Source: Lutjanus erythropterus (Eukaryota; Chordata; Actinopteri; Lutjaniformes; Lutjanidae). Taken from it: a stretch of 64,000 nt of DNA. The stretch is taken from the NCBI GenBank assembly GCA_020091685.1, contig CM034604.1, positions 2,077,828-2,141,827 on the forward strand, read 5' to 3'. This document shows, piece after piece, positions 26,166 through 39,115 of the stretch. The notes under the pieces are model-generated. The model saw nothing but the letters and a program-made list of their open reading frames with translations, ran no database searches and was not told the DNA's origin. Position 1 is the first letter of the stretch. Each line of letters starts with the position of its first letter. The translations under genes and the position numbers were made by a program.

Positions 26166-27357
26166 GTGGTGGAATATTCTGACTTTACGGCTCAGCAGGT
26201 GGAGACCAAAACAGAGCTAAAAGTAGAGTGAAAGACTTACATTCATCAGGTAGACACAAACAGGATTTCAAATGAATGCTAATGTTGTTCTGTGTGCTGC
26301 AGGCAACTGTATGCTAACATGTACACCATATTTAAGGTCAGAGGTCTTGAGGTTTTGAGGTCAGACTACAGTTACAAGTCAGCATTTATACATTACTTAA
26401 TCTTCTCAGAATACCTCTTGTCACTGATATAATAAACTAGTTTTAAGGCCGACTCTAAGCCTGGACTAAACTTAAGGTAAGATAACCAGAAAGTGCAATC
26501 TGCAAATGTTATGGTCCAGTGCCTATCTTTAGTCCACACAATGACAGAAGCCCAGCCAGCAACTATGGATATGCAGATGTGATATTTGTCATGACCATTT
26601 AGTGCTGTCTGCTGAGACGAGACCAGAGAGGAACTGAAAGGCTGGACACAGGAACTGACTGTGTGAGAGCAGTCAAAGGGAACATTGCCCTTGGGCCTAT
26701 GAAAGCACATTTTTCTCCAATGTCATGGAGATTTCTTTTGCTAATGAGCTGCATCCATGGGCTATCAAGTGCTGCCAAATGCAGAGGGGAGTAGTTCCTT
26801 TGCTTAATTAAATCATGGACAGTTTTGTGGCCTTAATACTTTGGATGTGAGCCTTTATTCAACGGTTGGCGGAGACCTAGATCCACTTACATTTTTGTGT
26901 GAAACAGGGCAATGAAATGGGTCTTTGTCAGTGGGAACACAAGTGGAAGTATTCACACTATTTCATGTTACCTGGATACACAGATATTGTTTGATCACTC
27001 ACAGGCAAAAAAACCCTCCCAAACAGGAAAAGTCAGTTGGACCTCTGAAAATTAAAGTTCTGTCAAAAGACAAGAGAGCACTTACCCTGAGTTTTTCTTT
27101 TTATGCAAGAAAGGGTCAGCCCTATCTTTGTGGAGCTTTTTGTGGGCCACATGGAACGCTTGAGGAAGACTGTGGGCATTACTTAGGACTGAAAAAGTTA
27201 CTCTTACTTTCTGCACAGGAAGGAAACTGATACTATGCTATAATGTAGAACACAAAAAGTTTAGATGATGATGGCAATCTGACGTCAGACTAGCTCCTCT
27301 TGATCTAGCTATACCTTTACTAGGTAGTTAGCTAGCGTTTTGCTAACATTAGCTAAC
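26166..27357. other. Noncoding; possible regulatory patch
   Basis: 26715-26890 is complex and repeat-free, with TTTTGCTAATGAG and TTTGCTTAATTAAATCATGG (POU/homeodomain-like). No gene. Confidence 0.4.
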
Positions 27358-27640
27358 TTAAAGAACCACTCTGTAGGATTTAGAGGCATCTCGGGGTGAC
27401 CTTGCCAATTGCAAACTTCTCGTCTCACCCTCCCCTTTTTAAAGTGTAGAAGAACCTATGGTGGCCACGAAACTAGCATGCAAGACTGTATCTATGGCCA
27501 CCATTAGGTCTGTCTGCTCTGGGCTGTTGTAGAGACATGGCAGTGCAACATGGTAGGTACATAGGACTTATTCTAAGGTGAGAAAAACACAATGATTCTC
27601 ATTTTCAGGTGATTATATACAAATGAAAACATACTTAAAT
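27358..27640 (-). mobile_element. MITE of the same TTAA-type family, one end
   Basis: It begins at a TTAA (27358-27361) followed by AGAACCACTCTGTAGGATTT, a diverged copy of the family terminus. Its inside matches, in reverse, the 2.9-kb element (e.g. GTGATTATATACAAATGAAA; CAGAGCAGACAGACC on the complement). The other terminus is not recognisable. Confidence 0.65.
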
Positions 27641-28625
27641 GTACACAAGGCCTCCTAGACCAGTCAGGGTATCAAGTGTCATTTCTATAGGTCTCCCAGA
27701 CACACTCTTAAACAATTGTTCAAATGTGGATTTCTTTTCAATATAGACAAGCCTAGCACATAGCATATTGATACTCTCGTGTGTCCTTAGCCATAAGGTC
27801 GAAGTAGATTCAAAAGATTCAAAATGAGCAGCATAAGAAACTGCAGTTTTTTCTCTCTTCAAAACCGTCAAAAAGATTATGCTGAGATGGTGTTTTATGT
27901 AACGCAACACCGGAGCAGAGAAGCCAAACAGACTTTAGCCTCTGGCGCTTAACATGATACACGATCCATGAACAATGCCACAGTAAATGTATACACCTCT
28001 AAGAGCTGAGGCGACGTTAGCTATGCCCCGTGGGACATACCTTTGGTAAGTGGAATGGAATCCAGGAAGGAACTACAGATACTGTAGGTACAGAGGAGGG
28101 GGGTCTTTATCCTCCCACAAGACTGGGAGTAATCTCTCCTTGAACCCACAAAACAGACAAACTGACAAGTGATGAATGTGAGAACTAAACACTACTACCT
28201 TCCATTCACTTGCCTAATTCTGTTAATCTACACTGGAGTGATAATAAGCAGTACAAAGTTCACGTGAAGCTTTTAATCTACATTTTAAAAGCTTGTACTT
28301 TGCTCTTCTTTGCAGGGCAGACAAACAGAAGGAAGAAAAGGATTCCAGGTCCTCAACTCAATAAGATTCTTTCTACCGCAAGTCCTCTATAAAAGGGAAG
28401 TGCGGTTTTGTGTCCGAGAGCTTTGAGACGATACAAAGAAGCTCTCTGCTCAAAAGCATAACTTAACAGCTGTTTTAGCAATGCACAGAAGTGTGAATGC
28501 AACTTTTTCATGTTGAAGACAGGCCCCGGAGATGAAAGGCTCCTTTCATGATCCTTGTGTGCTATAAAAATGGCCACTTGCAGCAGACTGGAACTCAAGG
28601 GAGGCAGATCCAGGTGGCCTTGGCA

Positions 28626-30530
28626 CACTGTAAAAATAAACTATTTGTTTTAACTTTGAAAAGTTAGTAAGTTGCGTAGCAGCAAGTTGAATGAATTTAA
28701 AAGAGAAGTTGAGGTAATTTTCTAATGATTCAAAACAAATCAAAGTTTGTAGTCATATAACTTGATATTAATTCAGTTGTACTTGAGAAAACATGATAAA
28801 TGTTAAATGTTTGTCAGTGTCACTAAAGTGTTGTTGGTTCAACTTGATATCTTAAGCTTATTGAACATAATTTATAAACTTTGAATTAACTAATTCAGTA
28901 CTAACCTTTGTCATTATTGTGTAAACAAAAAACTACAGTTTATCTTATAGTTCCCATGAAACAGCCAGTGGATTGCTTATATGGTTATGTGTTTCCTGTA
29001 AAACAGGCAGAGAGGGAGGGACTTGTTGCAGACATTGATTGCCGTTTACAGTAGCGCTGCTACACTCTCCTGCAATGCAGCTAAAGCGGTTCATGGACCG
29101 AATGGGAGAGCAGGCCCTTCTAGCTGACTCTTCCTGGACTGACAACTCTCGGTGAACATGGCTGACCCAGGACCAAAACAGCCTCCGACATCAGCAGGGA
29201 ATAGGCTACAGTACCAGGGTGGTTTTCTCACTAGGTTTGGCTCATAACAGCCTGAGGCTGAGTCACTGCTAACCGAGCTAACAGCAGTTAATTGGGGCTA
29301 ACTAAGTTAAAGTAAGTTTGTTCTCTGCGATTAGCTTAGTTAGCCCCAGGGTGCAGTGAGTTAAACCCTGCAAGAACAGCACCTTGTTACAACCTTGGTG
29401 CTGTGTTCACTGTGGCTATGTTTGTCACGTGACCAGTTGTGTTTACTGGTAGGCTGTTGAGACTGGTTCTGTTGCCCACTAAAGGTATGGCTTGCTAACA
29501 ATTAAGCTGGCTTTTTTAGCAGCCGGAGGATATCAGACGGGATACCAGAAAATAAATATGACCCAGTTTCACCAAAACCAGTGAATTAAGTCATAAAGTG
29601 GTGCTTTTGTACAGTGACGGCCTCTCCCTTGAAACATTCAGCTCACTCCGGTCAGTTTGACGACAGAAAACAGGCTACAGTACCGTGGTTATGGTCTTGC
29701 TTGGTTTGGCTCACAGCAGCCCAGAGCTGAGTCACTGCTGCCTCAGCTAACGGCAGTTAACAGGGGCTAACAGAGCTAAAGGAGGTTTGCTGTCCACAGT
29801 TACCTCAGGTTAACCCCTGAGTGCTGGGAGCTAACCCCAGCAAGAACACAACCTTGGCATGACATCGGTGTTGTGATCCCTGTCGCACACGAAGGCTGTC
29901 TTTATCCCAGTGACCAGTTGTGTTCACTGGAAGGCTGTTGAACCCAGTTTTGTTGCCCGCTTATGGAAGCTAACAGTTACGGTTTGCTACTTGCTAATTG
30001 AAGATGAGCAGCCTGAAGACATCAGAAGGGAAACTATGAAATATTTTCTCCTAAAAACATGATCCAATTTTGCCCCACTTAGTAAATAAAATTAGAAAGT
30101 TGTGTTTTTGTACAACCCACAACTCTCCACTTGCTCTGGTGAACAGATGTATTTGTGTTCCATGCTCTGCTGCACCATAAGCAATGGATCAGATACTAGT
30201 ATATAGATCAATACACATGTAAGAAAACACTTAATTTATTTTGACTTAATGCAACTTTATAGTGTATTAGAGACAAACTTTAACTGTCAAACAATGCACG
30301 CTGGGAAGTCTGCTAATATGCTGATCATGCTTCTTTTAAAAATTAATTTAATGACTTGATTGGACTCTGTACAGTACATTCATTCTACTCATTATCTCAA
30401 GTAAGAAGAAGATGAAAAGCAGAAAAATATTAGAAATTTTAGGTTTAATTAGCTTAAATAAATAAAAGTTGTATATTTATGTTTAGTGAATGAGAAAAGA
30501 CAAAATTTCCTGTGTGATTTTTTTACAGTG
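28626..30530. mobile_element. Candidate 1.9-kb composite element with inverted ends
   Basis: CACTGTAAAAA at 28626-28636 is matched by TTTTTACAGTG at 30520-30530. Flanking 8-mers do not make a clean target duplication. Inside are AT-rich arms (about 28640-28940 and 30180-30520) around a GC-richer pair of direct repeats (29202-30140). The ends fit a widespread fish MITE terminus, but the pairing of these two ends is inference. Confidence 0.45.
29202..30140. repeat. Tandem duplication, period about 469 bp, two diverged units
   Basis: Unit 1 starts at 29202 (AGGCTACAGTACC) and unit 2 at 29671 (AGGCTACAGTACC). Shared landmarks follow in the same order: GCTGAGTCACTGCT, AGCTAACGGCAGTTAA or close, GACCAGTTGTGTTTACTGG or close, AGGCTGTTGA, TTGTTGCCCGC/TCTGTTGCCCAC, and TGCTTTTGTACA or close. 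Many substitutions and small indels suggest an old duplication. Confidence 0.85.
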
Positions 30531-33500
30531 CACACAATGTCGGGGAAAAACAGTTGTTTCAGTGTTGTATTAATCTTCTGAGTGGAAACTTTTCAAATGC
30601 CAAAATAGAAAATTCTAATTGCACCAACTTAAAAGCATGAGAAGTTTGGCCTCAGTAAAAACAAGCTGCGAGGAGTGCTTGCATCATTACAAATGCACTT
30701 CTCAATGAAGAATATTTTCTTACATGTGGTTTCAAGTGTTTGAAGCAAATTAAAAGACGTGACTACGCCAGAGAAGGCAGCATTCTGTTGTCACGCTGCA
30801 GCTCTGCCAGACTCCGGCTCTCTCAAGTTCAAAGTGGAGTGCTCCCAGACTTATCTTGCTCTTGCCACAAGGGACCTCATTTATGACATTCTAAAGCCTA
30901 GCAGGGCCTGATTTCAACCAAAGAACACCCCATCCAGATTTTCAAAGGGCCAAAAAAGTCACTCTTCCTGCATTTTCAGACTCCAGCAAAGCCTAAATGC
31001 TCCAACTACTGTATATTACTTGGCACAAATTTCAATCCTGGCCACATCTGTTCATAGCCCTGCACACACACACACACACACAGGAACACACACGCACACC
31101 CCTCTGATTGGATGGAAACAGTCCTGGGGAACATGTGAAGTGGTGTGGAGGTGGTACGCTTGAAAAGGAGCTTAATGAATTCATAAGTATAACAGTATGG
31201 ATGGGGCTGAATGGGAGGCCAGGCTGTTTGATGTGCAGCTCTGGTCCAGATCGCTGCCAAGAAGCTGGAAGTAAGAGGCAGCCTCTGCTAACACGGAGGT
31301 TATTGCCCTGCTGTATATGTTTGTGTGGCGGCAGAGCTCCTGTCAGCAGCTCCTCATGCTGTCAGATGAACACACACACAAACACATTTGTCTTCATGTT
31401 GGATTGTCTCTGGAAAGCCAGTAAACGGTCATAATGATCTTCTGAGAGGATCTGCAGGAGATGTCCAGGATGACTGGAGCCAGTGCAGACATCAAATACG
31501 GCTAAGAATTTTTAATCAACTTTTAATTATAATCAATTTGACTTTTTATGGCTCTTCATTTTTCTACTACCTTCATCACTGGCAGACATCTATAAAAGCT
31601 TAGAGTGCCCTCCAGGCTGACAGATAGAATCTTATCCTCTAAAATACAGAGACATCAAATACACCATGGGTCCCATTAGGGAAGCACATCTTTTTACTTC
31701 AAGCAAAGAAAAAAAAATGCACAAGCTGCTAATATGAACTGATTCATCAGAAACTACAGAGATTTTATTTCTAAGGGCCTATTTCCCAACTGAACGTTAC
31801 ACTTTTAGGGGGAAAGGTATTCCTCTATCTACAGCTAGCACTACAAGTTTATATAGATACTGTCTGTATATAACAGAGTCTGGAGACTCCAGTCACATGA
31901 CTTGGACTCAAGTCAGACTTGAATGACAAATATGATGATTTTAGACTTAAAAAAATCAATCAAAATAGATTTCAAACTCAATCTAGACTTCAACACCAAT
32001 GACTTGTGACTTCACTTTGACTTGAGCCTTTCAACTCACATTAAAACTATTCATTCTCAGCAAATCGACACTTTATTCATCAGGTCCGCTTTATTTGAAC
32101 CAGTCAGACAGCAGCCAGTCAAGTTGCAGGAGAGAAATGAAATGATTTGCAGTTAGCAAAACATTCAGGTCAAAACTTACAGACAGAGACACAACAACTT
32201 CCAACTTCGTTCGACATTTGAAGTTGCAAAAATAAAGCTAAGTTGAGGCTCTGTTATTAAAATGCCATTACATTTGGTAATGCAAAAAACTCATTTGGTC
32301 CCACCTCTGTTACATAATGTACATTCTGAAAAGTCTGTATTTGTAATATTAAAAAATACACACATTAATTCTCTCTTTATCGATCAACTGATTGATTTTC
32401 TCTCAAAATATTTTCTCTTTTTATTCTACTTCCATAACAGATCGGCTAAATCTGGCTGCCTAGAGCATTTTACTTAATTTTTTGACCTTTTGTCAACATG
32501 CTAATGTTGTGAAATAGTTTGAAATGGTTTGATTTAGCCACCAAAACTACTTTGTTAGATTTGGGAAAACATCATGGTTTGGCCTAAAATAAGTATGTTA
32601 CATTATGTAACAACCATGACATAAATGAAGTAAGTCATGTGATGCAAGTGACTTAAAACTTAAGATGATCTTGACTTTTGGTTTCATAAGGGGGACAGTC
32701 TTATGTTTGTTTGACCCATCCATCCACCCCACCTCTTTCAGACTTTCTTGCTCTTTATACTACGTCCTCTACATTTTTTTTATGCATGGTATTAGGACGC
32801 ATTTCTGCCACAAAGAACTTAACAGGAAAGATTGGTGGATCACCTGCATGCAAATTTGGACTTTAGCATACGCACTGCACGCAATTCGAAGGAGTTTAGT
32901 GTTATTTTACATTTAAACTATATGAGGACATATGCTTGTAAATGAAACAGTAAAACAGCTCAGGGCTTTAATAATTTCCTTCAAACGAGAGTTGGTAACC
33001 AGTGCGCTCCTGGAACAGTATTAGCTGCTAATGCTAACGTACTCACCTCGGGTCTTACATTTCAAAGTAGATTTGTAGATATATGATTAAAGATGCTAGC
33101 AAGGTAGGTGAAACGCTCATACAAAGAAGAAGAAGAAGAAGGAGATTAACTTGGAAAGATGGGTTTTTGATTGCTTTATCAACTTATACTTATATAATAC
33201 TTTTATGGTACCAATTAAATTGCATAATAATGTTGGGTATCAAGAAATGCCTTCAGTTTGTTCATTTTAGTCCAGTTATCAGGTTGAGTTAAGTGCAATG
33301 TAGTTTTCTTTTTGTTGAACTGGATTTTTTTTTATACATTTGGTGTCTGAAAAAAATGTTGTTTAGGAACCAATATTGAAGCCAAGGTCCCGTATTTTTA
33401 ATTTTAATTTTATTTTTTGAATGATACTCTATATCCCTGTACTTTATCACTAGGAATGACCTGGCTTCTGGATCTACGCTCATAATTTTTGTCATGCTTT

Positions 33501-33812
33501 TTTTAATAGTATCCTTACATTTGCTTCTGAGTCACATATTTTATCCAAATAAAAGAATGGTCATATAAATTCTGCTAAAAAGGAGAACAATTATAGCAAA
33601 GTTGCCTAGAATCCGCTGTGTCTTGCTCATTCTGAATCAAAGGAGAATATGGAGCTCTGACTTCTGCTCGGTATGTAAACACACTTCTGTTTTATTATTA
33701 TTTTGAAAATCAGCACATTTGAAATATTTGCTTTTCATTTCCTGCCTGTCAGGAAAAAGACAACATCTGGAGAAGATATCATCCACTTCCTTTGCTATGT
33801 CACGTAGTTACT
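30531..33812. other. Noncoding
   Basis: 31870-32040 has repeated GACTTGA/AGTC words of a common fish repeat. 32500-32660 is a decayed GGTTAGG repeat. No exon-like structure. Confidence 0.5.
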
Positions 33813-33826
33813 GTGACCATGGCAAC
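33813..33826. promoter_or_regulatory. RFX-type X-box
   Basis: GTGACCATGGCAAC fits the RFX dimer consensus GTNRCC-N(0-3)-RGYAAC with a 2-base spacer. It lies in a GC-richer stretch without a gene; the target is unknown. Confidence 0.45.
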
Positions 33827-34185
33827 AGGGGTCTGGGGCGAAGGCAGCGTTCAACAGGAGGAGTTGAGCTCCTTTTCTGCTGAGAGGCAGCGAAATAAAA
33901 GCCGAGCGTAGATGAAAGAGAGGCGCGTCAGAACTCGGCTCATCAACAAGATCTTTGACCAAAAAGGCAACTGGCCTTCATCTCTTGCCACCGTCTGTAC
34001 TCCGCTCCAGACCCCAAATAAAATGAAGTTATAATCTGTCTGTAGTGTGTCTCCTCATGCTGTCTGTGCAGCAAATGAAAGCCCAGTCAGATCTCATTCT
34101 GACAGCCATCTTAAATCCACTCAGAGATCTCAGGGGACCGGTTTTCTGCATACTCAATATGCTCACAGCTCCTTCAGCCCACACA

Positions 34186-34199
34186 GTCGCCATGGCAAC
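34186..34199. promoter_or_regulatory. RFX-type X-box
   Basis: GTCGCCATGGCAAC fits the RFX consensus with a 2-base spacer and lies 373 bases from the site at 33813. Confidence 0.45.
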
Positions 34200-35072
34200 C
34201 ATGGACCACCTCTGGCTTCTAGTGCATCTGTCAGCCAATACCCCCTCGTGAACACACACAAACACACTGCCATCTTGCTTCTTTGTAAGCATGACTGTGT
34301 GTTTCTGCAACGGTGAGGAAACTATCTCTGCATGTGTTGCTAAAAAAATTAAATATTTAAGGTAGTTTGGTCAAATATGATGCAAGGAGGATTGAGTAAA
34401 TCTCAGCCTTGTGGATTTTTGCTCCACCATTTCATCTCCTGTCCAACACAGCGGAGAAGAACGCTGAGATGGCAATGCAGAACTCCCTTTAGTTTTTCGC
34501 CATTTTTATCTGAAGAGGGCAGCCTTGAGCCTTTTCTCGAGCAGCCCTGTTGACAATTCTTCACCACAAAAAAAAAAATCCACGCAAACCTGCTGTGTCA
34601 CAACCCACACTATGAATGTAGGACCACCCATCCAGCACTAAAAGTCCCTGGCTGGGATTTAAACCTTACTGACCCCCGCCCCCACCCGCCAAATCACCTA
34701 CGGAAGAAAAAAAAATGTATTCTGTGTGTGTGTGTGTGTACTGGTATGCATGCATGAATGCGTGTGCACAGGGGAAGGAAAGCGAAGGAGGAGGAGGAGG
34801 AGGAGGATGGAGAGCAGCTGAGTGAAGCAGCTCTCTCTCATCACTGAGTAATGTTTCGCGCCGGCTTTTTTTTTTCCTTTTTCAGAAAAGAGTGAAACAG
34901 CATTGTGCGTTCAGCTGCGCAGAATGTGTCTATTCTCCCCTCGCCCTCTTCTCTTTCACTGGAGATCTTTCTCTTTTGTCACCCTAAACCCTCCCCGCCT
35001 TCGCCCTCCAACCCCACCCCTCTAAACCCTTCTGAAGTCCCCACACTTCATCTCAAAAAGGCAGTGCAAGAA

Positions 35073-35102
35073 GGGGGGGGGGGGGGCATGTTGGGGGAGG
35101 GG
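35073..35102 (+). other. G-run cluster (G-quadruplex potential)
   Basis: Fourteen Gs in a row (35073-35086), then GGGGG and GGGG within 16 bases. A second G-rich site, eight and nine Gs split by one C, is at 22953-22970. Confidence 0.8.
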
Positions 35103-35129
35103 TGTAGTACTGTTGTAATCTGCAATTGT

Positions 35130-35700
35130 TACAGTCTGCAGCCTTGCTATGCTGTCACCATCCCGAATTGATTTAACCATCAATGGCAGCGTCCATTTAC
35201 GGGGCTGCTACTGCTGCCCAAATTCAGCTGAATGTGCGATGAGCCCCCCTTTTGCTCCCTTTCCCACCATCGGGTATCAAAGGCTATTGTGTCCAGAGAA
35301 AGTAGAGGGGTCACCCATTTACCCCCTGTGGGTCAACCACGAGCTGAGACGAAGGGGAAAGTGAAATAGCAGAGGAAGGAGAGAGAAGAGCAGGAGGTGG
35401 AGGTCTTGAAGTGCAACATCAGGACAGAGCACTTCCAGTCGTCGGTACAGGAGGAGATAAGTATGTGTGTGTGGCCCTGACGTCAATGCGGCCATTTAAT
35501 ACGACGCTCTGAAAATATTTGGAATCTGAGGCATCTGTGCGCTGTTATCACTGGGATGGATGTTCCTGTTTGGGCCCCGGCTTTCCCTCCTTTGTTGGCT
35601 CCCTCCTCAAGGCTGTGTTTACCACGACCGGAGGAAGGAGATTCTTTTCTTCATAACTCGATACCTGCAGTTGGTTTTTCTTCACATCACTACAATCTTC
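35130..35700. promoter_or_regulatory. Possible conserved noncoding block
   Basis: No gene. The sequence is balanced in composition, free of recognised repeats and dense in factor-like words: AATTGATTTAACCATCAAT (homeodomain-like), ATCAAAGG then ATTGTG (TCF/LEF and SOX-like, about 35275-35292), and a full CRE. Conservation is not shown here. Confidence 0.35.
35478..35485. promoter_or_regulatory. Consensus CRE
   Basis: TGACGTCA is the full cyclic-AMP response element (CREB/ATF site). It lies in the regulatory-looking block 35.1-35.7 kb. Confidence 0.4.
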
Positions 35701-38700
35701 ATGTGCTGCTGAAGAAATAAAATCATCACGGAAAATTTAAATCCTCACGAAACAGTGAAATTTTACTGATTGTAAAGATGTCACACACTGTAAAAAGGAT
35801 AACTAGTAATAGATGTCAAGTTTTCAAATTCACCTGACTCAGAAATAAAGCCAAATGTGACGATGGAAAAGCCCCATTATAAAGCTGTTAGTAATTTTAG
35901 CTAGCTCTGTAGCATGGTCATCATCCTTCAAACAAACAGAAACAAAATGAAACTTACAAAAAATTCTCTTGTTGTTTAGTTGAAATAAATCCTGAAATCA
36001 CTGAGATAGATGTGAAAATATGCTGGCAGTACATGTCGTTTCTTCCTACTTCCTCTCTGATGTCTGACCTCCCTCTTCTTTTCATTATTGATTCATGAGT
36101 TGTTGATTGTTAGAACAGTGGAAAGACAAGCCAAGATGTTTTTGGTGAGTTTGTTTGAATGAAGATGACGACTAGCTAGATAATGTTCACCAAGACTCAA
36201 AAAACTCCCTCACCACATACAAAACAAACAGTGAATACTGCCAAGCTAACTGTGGAAAGTGAAGAAACTGACTAAAAGATAAAAAAAAAAAATCACTAGG
36301 TTGGAGGCAAAGGTAATGTTACCATCGCAGGAAGTAAATGTACAGCTCGTAAAATGTTTGTCAGACTAAATTGTGCATGTAGAGAATTTCTGGCTTCAAG
36401 TGGCTCCAATTCCAGCCTGTTTATTTAGGCTTATTACATGTGCCAATATCTGCAGAGCAACTTTGATCTAGTTTCACTTCTGTTTGTGTGGAGCACACTG
36501 ATGCCAGGGGAGGAACATGAAAATGAATATTTAGTCTACAGGAGCTTCAGTAAAGCTTGGTGGTGTACAGTAAACAGGAGGGTGCTGTGGACTGTGCAGC
36601 CTGATGTGTGTAGAGTGGGGGAGTCATTTGAATAATGGGATTAGGGATGAGGTAATACTACGCTGGCCCTCTATGTGTAAGGTCCACTGATGCACAGTCC
36701 AGGATTAACATAGATGTGTTTTTATACACATGAGTAGCTGTTAAGAGAGAAAACTGACAGGCTGTCTGTGTTCAGAGCAGATATGTTAAAATGCTTAAAC
36801 TACTGTACTTTTACTAAAGAAAAAAATTAAGATATAGTTGGGTTTAATTGCCAAGGTTTTTAGATTTCCAGCTCTGAGAGGATACGGGGAGGTGAACAGA
36901 ATTTAAACAACACCTCTTTAGCCTCTTTCATGCGTAGTTCCCTGTCAATTCCTGGGATAACCTTTCAGGCACTGCCAGTGATTTTTACTATTCACACACA
37001 CAGCTTCATTCAGGAACATTTCCATCTTGCACCTTTTCACACATGCCGCGGCAATGCTGGAATAGACAGGGTAAGGGACACTTCAGCAGATGGTGTTAAT
37101 GCAACAGATAGATGCAAACGGCCCTAAAACTTAACAGAAGAAGAAGAAGAAGAGGAAGGGGCAAGGCTGGATGTACAGTTTATAAGACAAGTAATGTTGT
37201 TTCATGATCTACTTGAATCAGAAACACACATTTGGTACTGTAACACACTAATACAGCTGCATGACCATTTGCTAACAAGCTTGGCCCTGAATCCAGTTCG
37301 ATTTCCAATCTCGAGGTTTCATCTTTTGGCTCTTCAAGGTGAGCTCTAACAAAGCTCAGACTTTACATTGGTGGTAGCCGTGTGATCTCTCTGGTGCTGT
37401 GTCACTGGTTGTGCAGGTTCCCCCAGTTGAGTCTTGCTCCAGGTGCATGTGGATGCCCTTCTAGTGGAACGTATGTAACACACTAATACAGCTGCATGAT
37501 CATTTGCTAACAGTTCTGGACCTTTAGAATGGATACTGCAGCAGACTGTGTACAATACATTAAAATGAACATTTAAAGAGCGTTTGATGTCTGGAGTCAA
37601 CCGACCCTTTTATGTGCCTGTCCCTGCATACCAGATTTGGAAGAAGCTAATAAATTCTTGTCATCATTTACAGTTTCATTCCATGCATCTTTCATGTGAA
37701 GTTCAAATATGGTGAACCTTGTCGCACACATTTGTGCCATTGCCTGATATCTTACAGTCTTGAAAGCTCTCACCTTTTAAGGAACAGGAAGCTGAAGAAG
37801 CTACTGTAGCTTGTTAGCTCTGTTGCAAGATTTGCTCATGATTAAACATCCTCTGAAAGTGTTGAAACTGCTTCACAACAGAGTCATGAGACAGGTGCAG
37901 ATGTAACAAAAAATCTTGAGAAAACATTGCCCTGTGATTGACTAAGCTAGCCGGTTAGTAATCTAGCTAGCTTGTGTAGCTGTTGTGACTGAATGGCGTC
38001 AGCATGCTCATGGTAGTGGTTAGTTCAGCAGTTACACTCCTTTATCCTTTTCAACAAGCCCAAAGAGTGCTCACTATATCAACAAACTTCTGACACTACA
38101 AGAACTTTGCTGTGCCACTTTCTAGTATCTCCGGGGCTTGACTGGGTCTCTGTGTCTGGAATAAGGGGTGGAGACAGAATTCTCAAATGTAGACAAATTA
38201 AACCAAAACAGTCTGTGCAGTGGGAAACACTTTCATTCTAAAGGTCAGGATCAGTTCATTATTTCAAAGTCTTTATTTAGAAGTGATTAAAAAGAAGCAC
38301 AAAACTGCACCTAAAAACTGCAATATCTGAATAGAGAATTAGCAATAGAAATGCAATGATTGCGAGATGGAATCAGCAGGACTTTGCTTTCACATGAAGT
38401 GATTCTGACCTGCAGCTCCGCTCACTCAGCTGTCCTACATATGAAGTGGTCTCTGTTTGCAGCTGCGACTCAAGTATTCTGAATGTAACGTGTTTGGTGT
38501 TGTTCTGTTTCTTCTTCATGTATGGTTATGCTGCTTCGGCTCATGGCCGTCGGTTACTGAGTGTTGCAAGCACTTCAGATATTGATTCACAGATCAAACA
38601 TTTAATGAAAGTCATAAAATCTATTGGCTGTCTATATTTGGGGTGGGGGGGTGGAGCTTCTTTTGTAGGATTCTCTGATTCATTGCCTTCAGAAGTTAGA

Positions 38701-38780
38701 TCAATGTTTGGACTTTGAGGACCCAGGTTTAATCCTTGGTTTGATTTTGAGACCTGTTTCCAAAGGAAAGAGTAAAACAC
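35701..38780. other. Noncoding
   Basis: Apart from the direct repeat at 37.24-37.54 kb and a short AGA tract, nothing is recognised. Open frames are all under 91 codons. Confidence 0.5.
37235..37540. repeat. Local direct repeat, spacing about 235 bp
   Basis: GTAACACACTAATACAGCTG at 37240 recurs at 37475, and the match extends to CATTTGCTAACA. The sequence between is not clearly duplicated. Confidence 0.7.
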
Positions 38781-39115
38781 TCACCAGATATCACTCCCCT
38801 GGATTTCTTTCTATGGGGTTATGTTATAGATATCGTGTATCGAACCAAGATACAGGACATCAACGACCTGAAGCAAAAGATCACTGATGCCATTGCCACC
38901 ATTGATGAGGCTGTGCTACAGCGAACATGGCAAGAAATCGAGTACCATCTTGATGTGCTTTGTGCAACTAATGCCCATATAGAGGTGTATTAAATGAGAC
39001 AAAAAAACCTTCAATATCTACTTTTAATTTTGTAATAATTTCCACAGATTTGTGTGTTCATTTGCTTTTGTAATAAATTTGTTAAATTGTAAAGAGACTT
39101 TATGGACACCCTGTA
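38781..39115 (+). mobile_element. Mariner/IS630-type transposon, 3' tail
   Basis: A 70-codon open stretch (38781-38993 with stop) reads SPDITPLDFFLWGY, then DINDLKQKITDAIATIDEAV, then LQRTWQEIEYHLDVL and AHIEVY. This is the C-terminal end of an IS630/mariner-type transposase; the aspartate of SPD is probably the third catalytic residue. About 120 bases on lies the terminal repeat TTTATGGACACCCTGTA, followed by TA, the usual target of this superfamily. The rest of the gene and the left end are missing. The remaining tail is open, suggesting a moderately young or partly protected copy. Confidence 0.85.

Noticed and set aside
34045-34316. Overlapping plus and minus frames of 68 to 93 codons
   Set aside because: Mutually overlapping with no domain; the region looks regulatory rather than coding.
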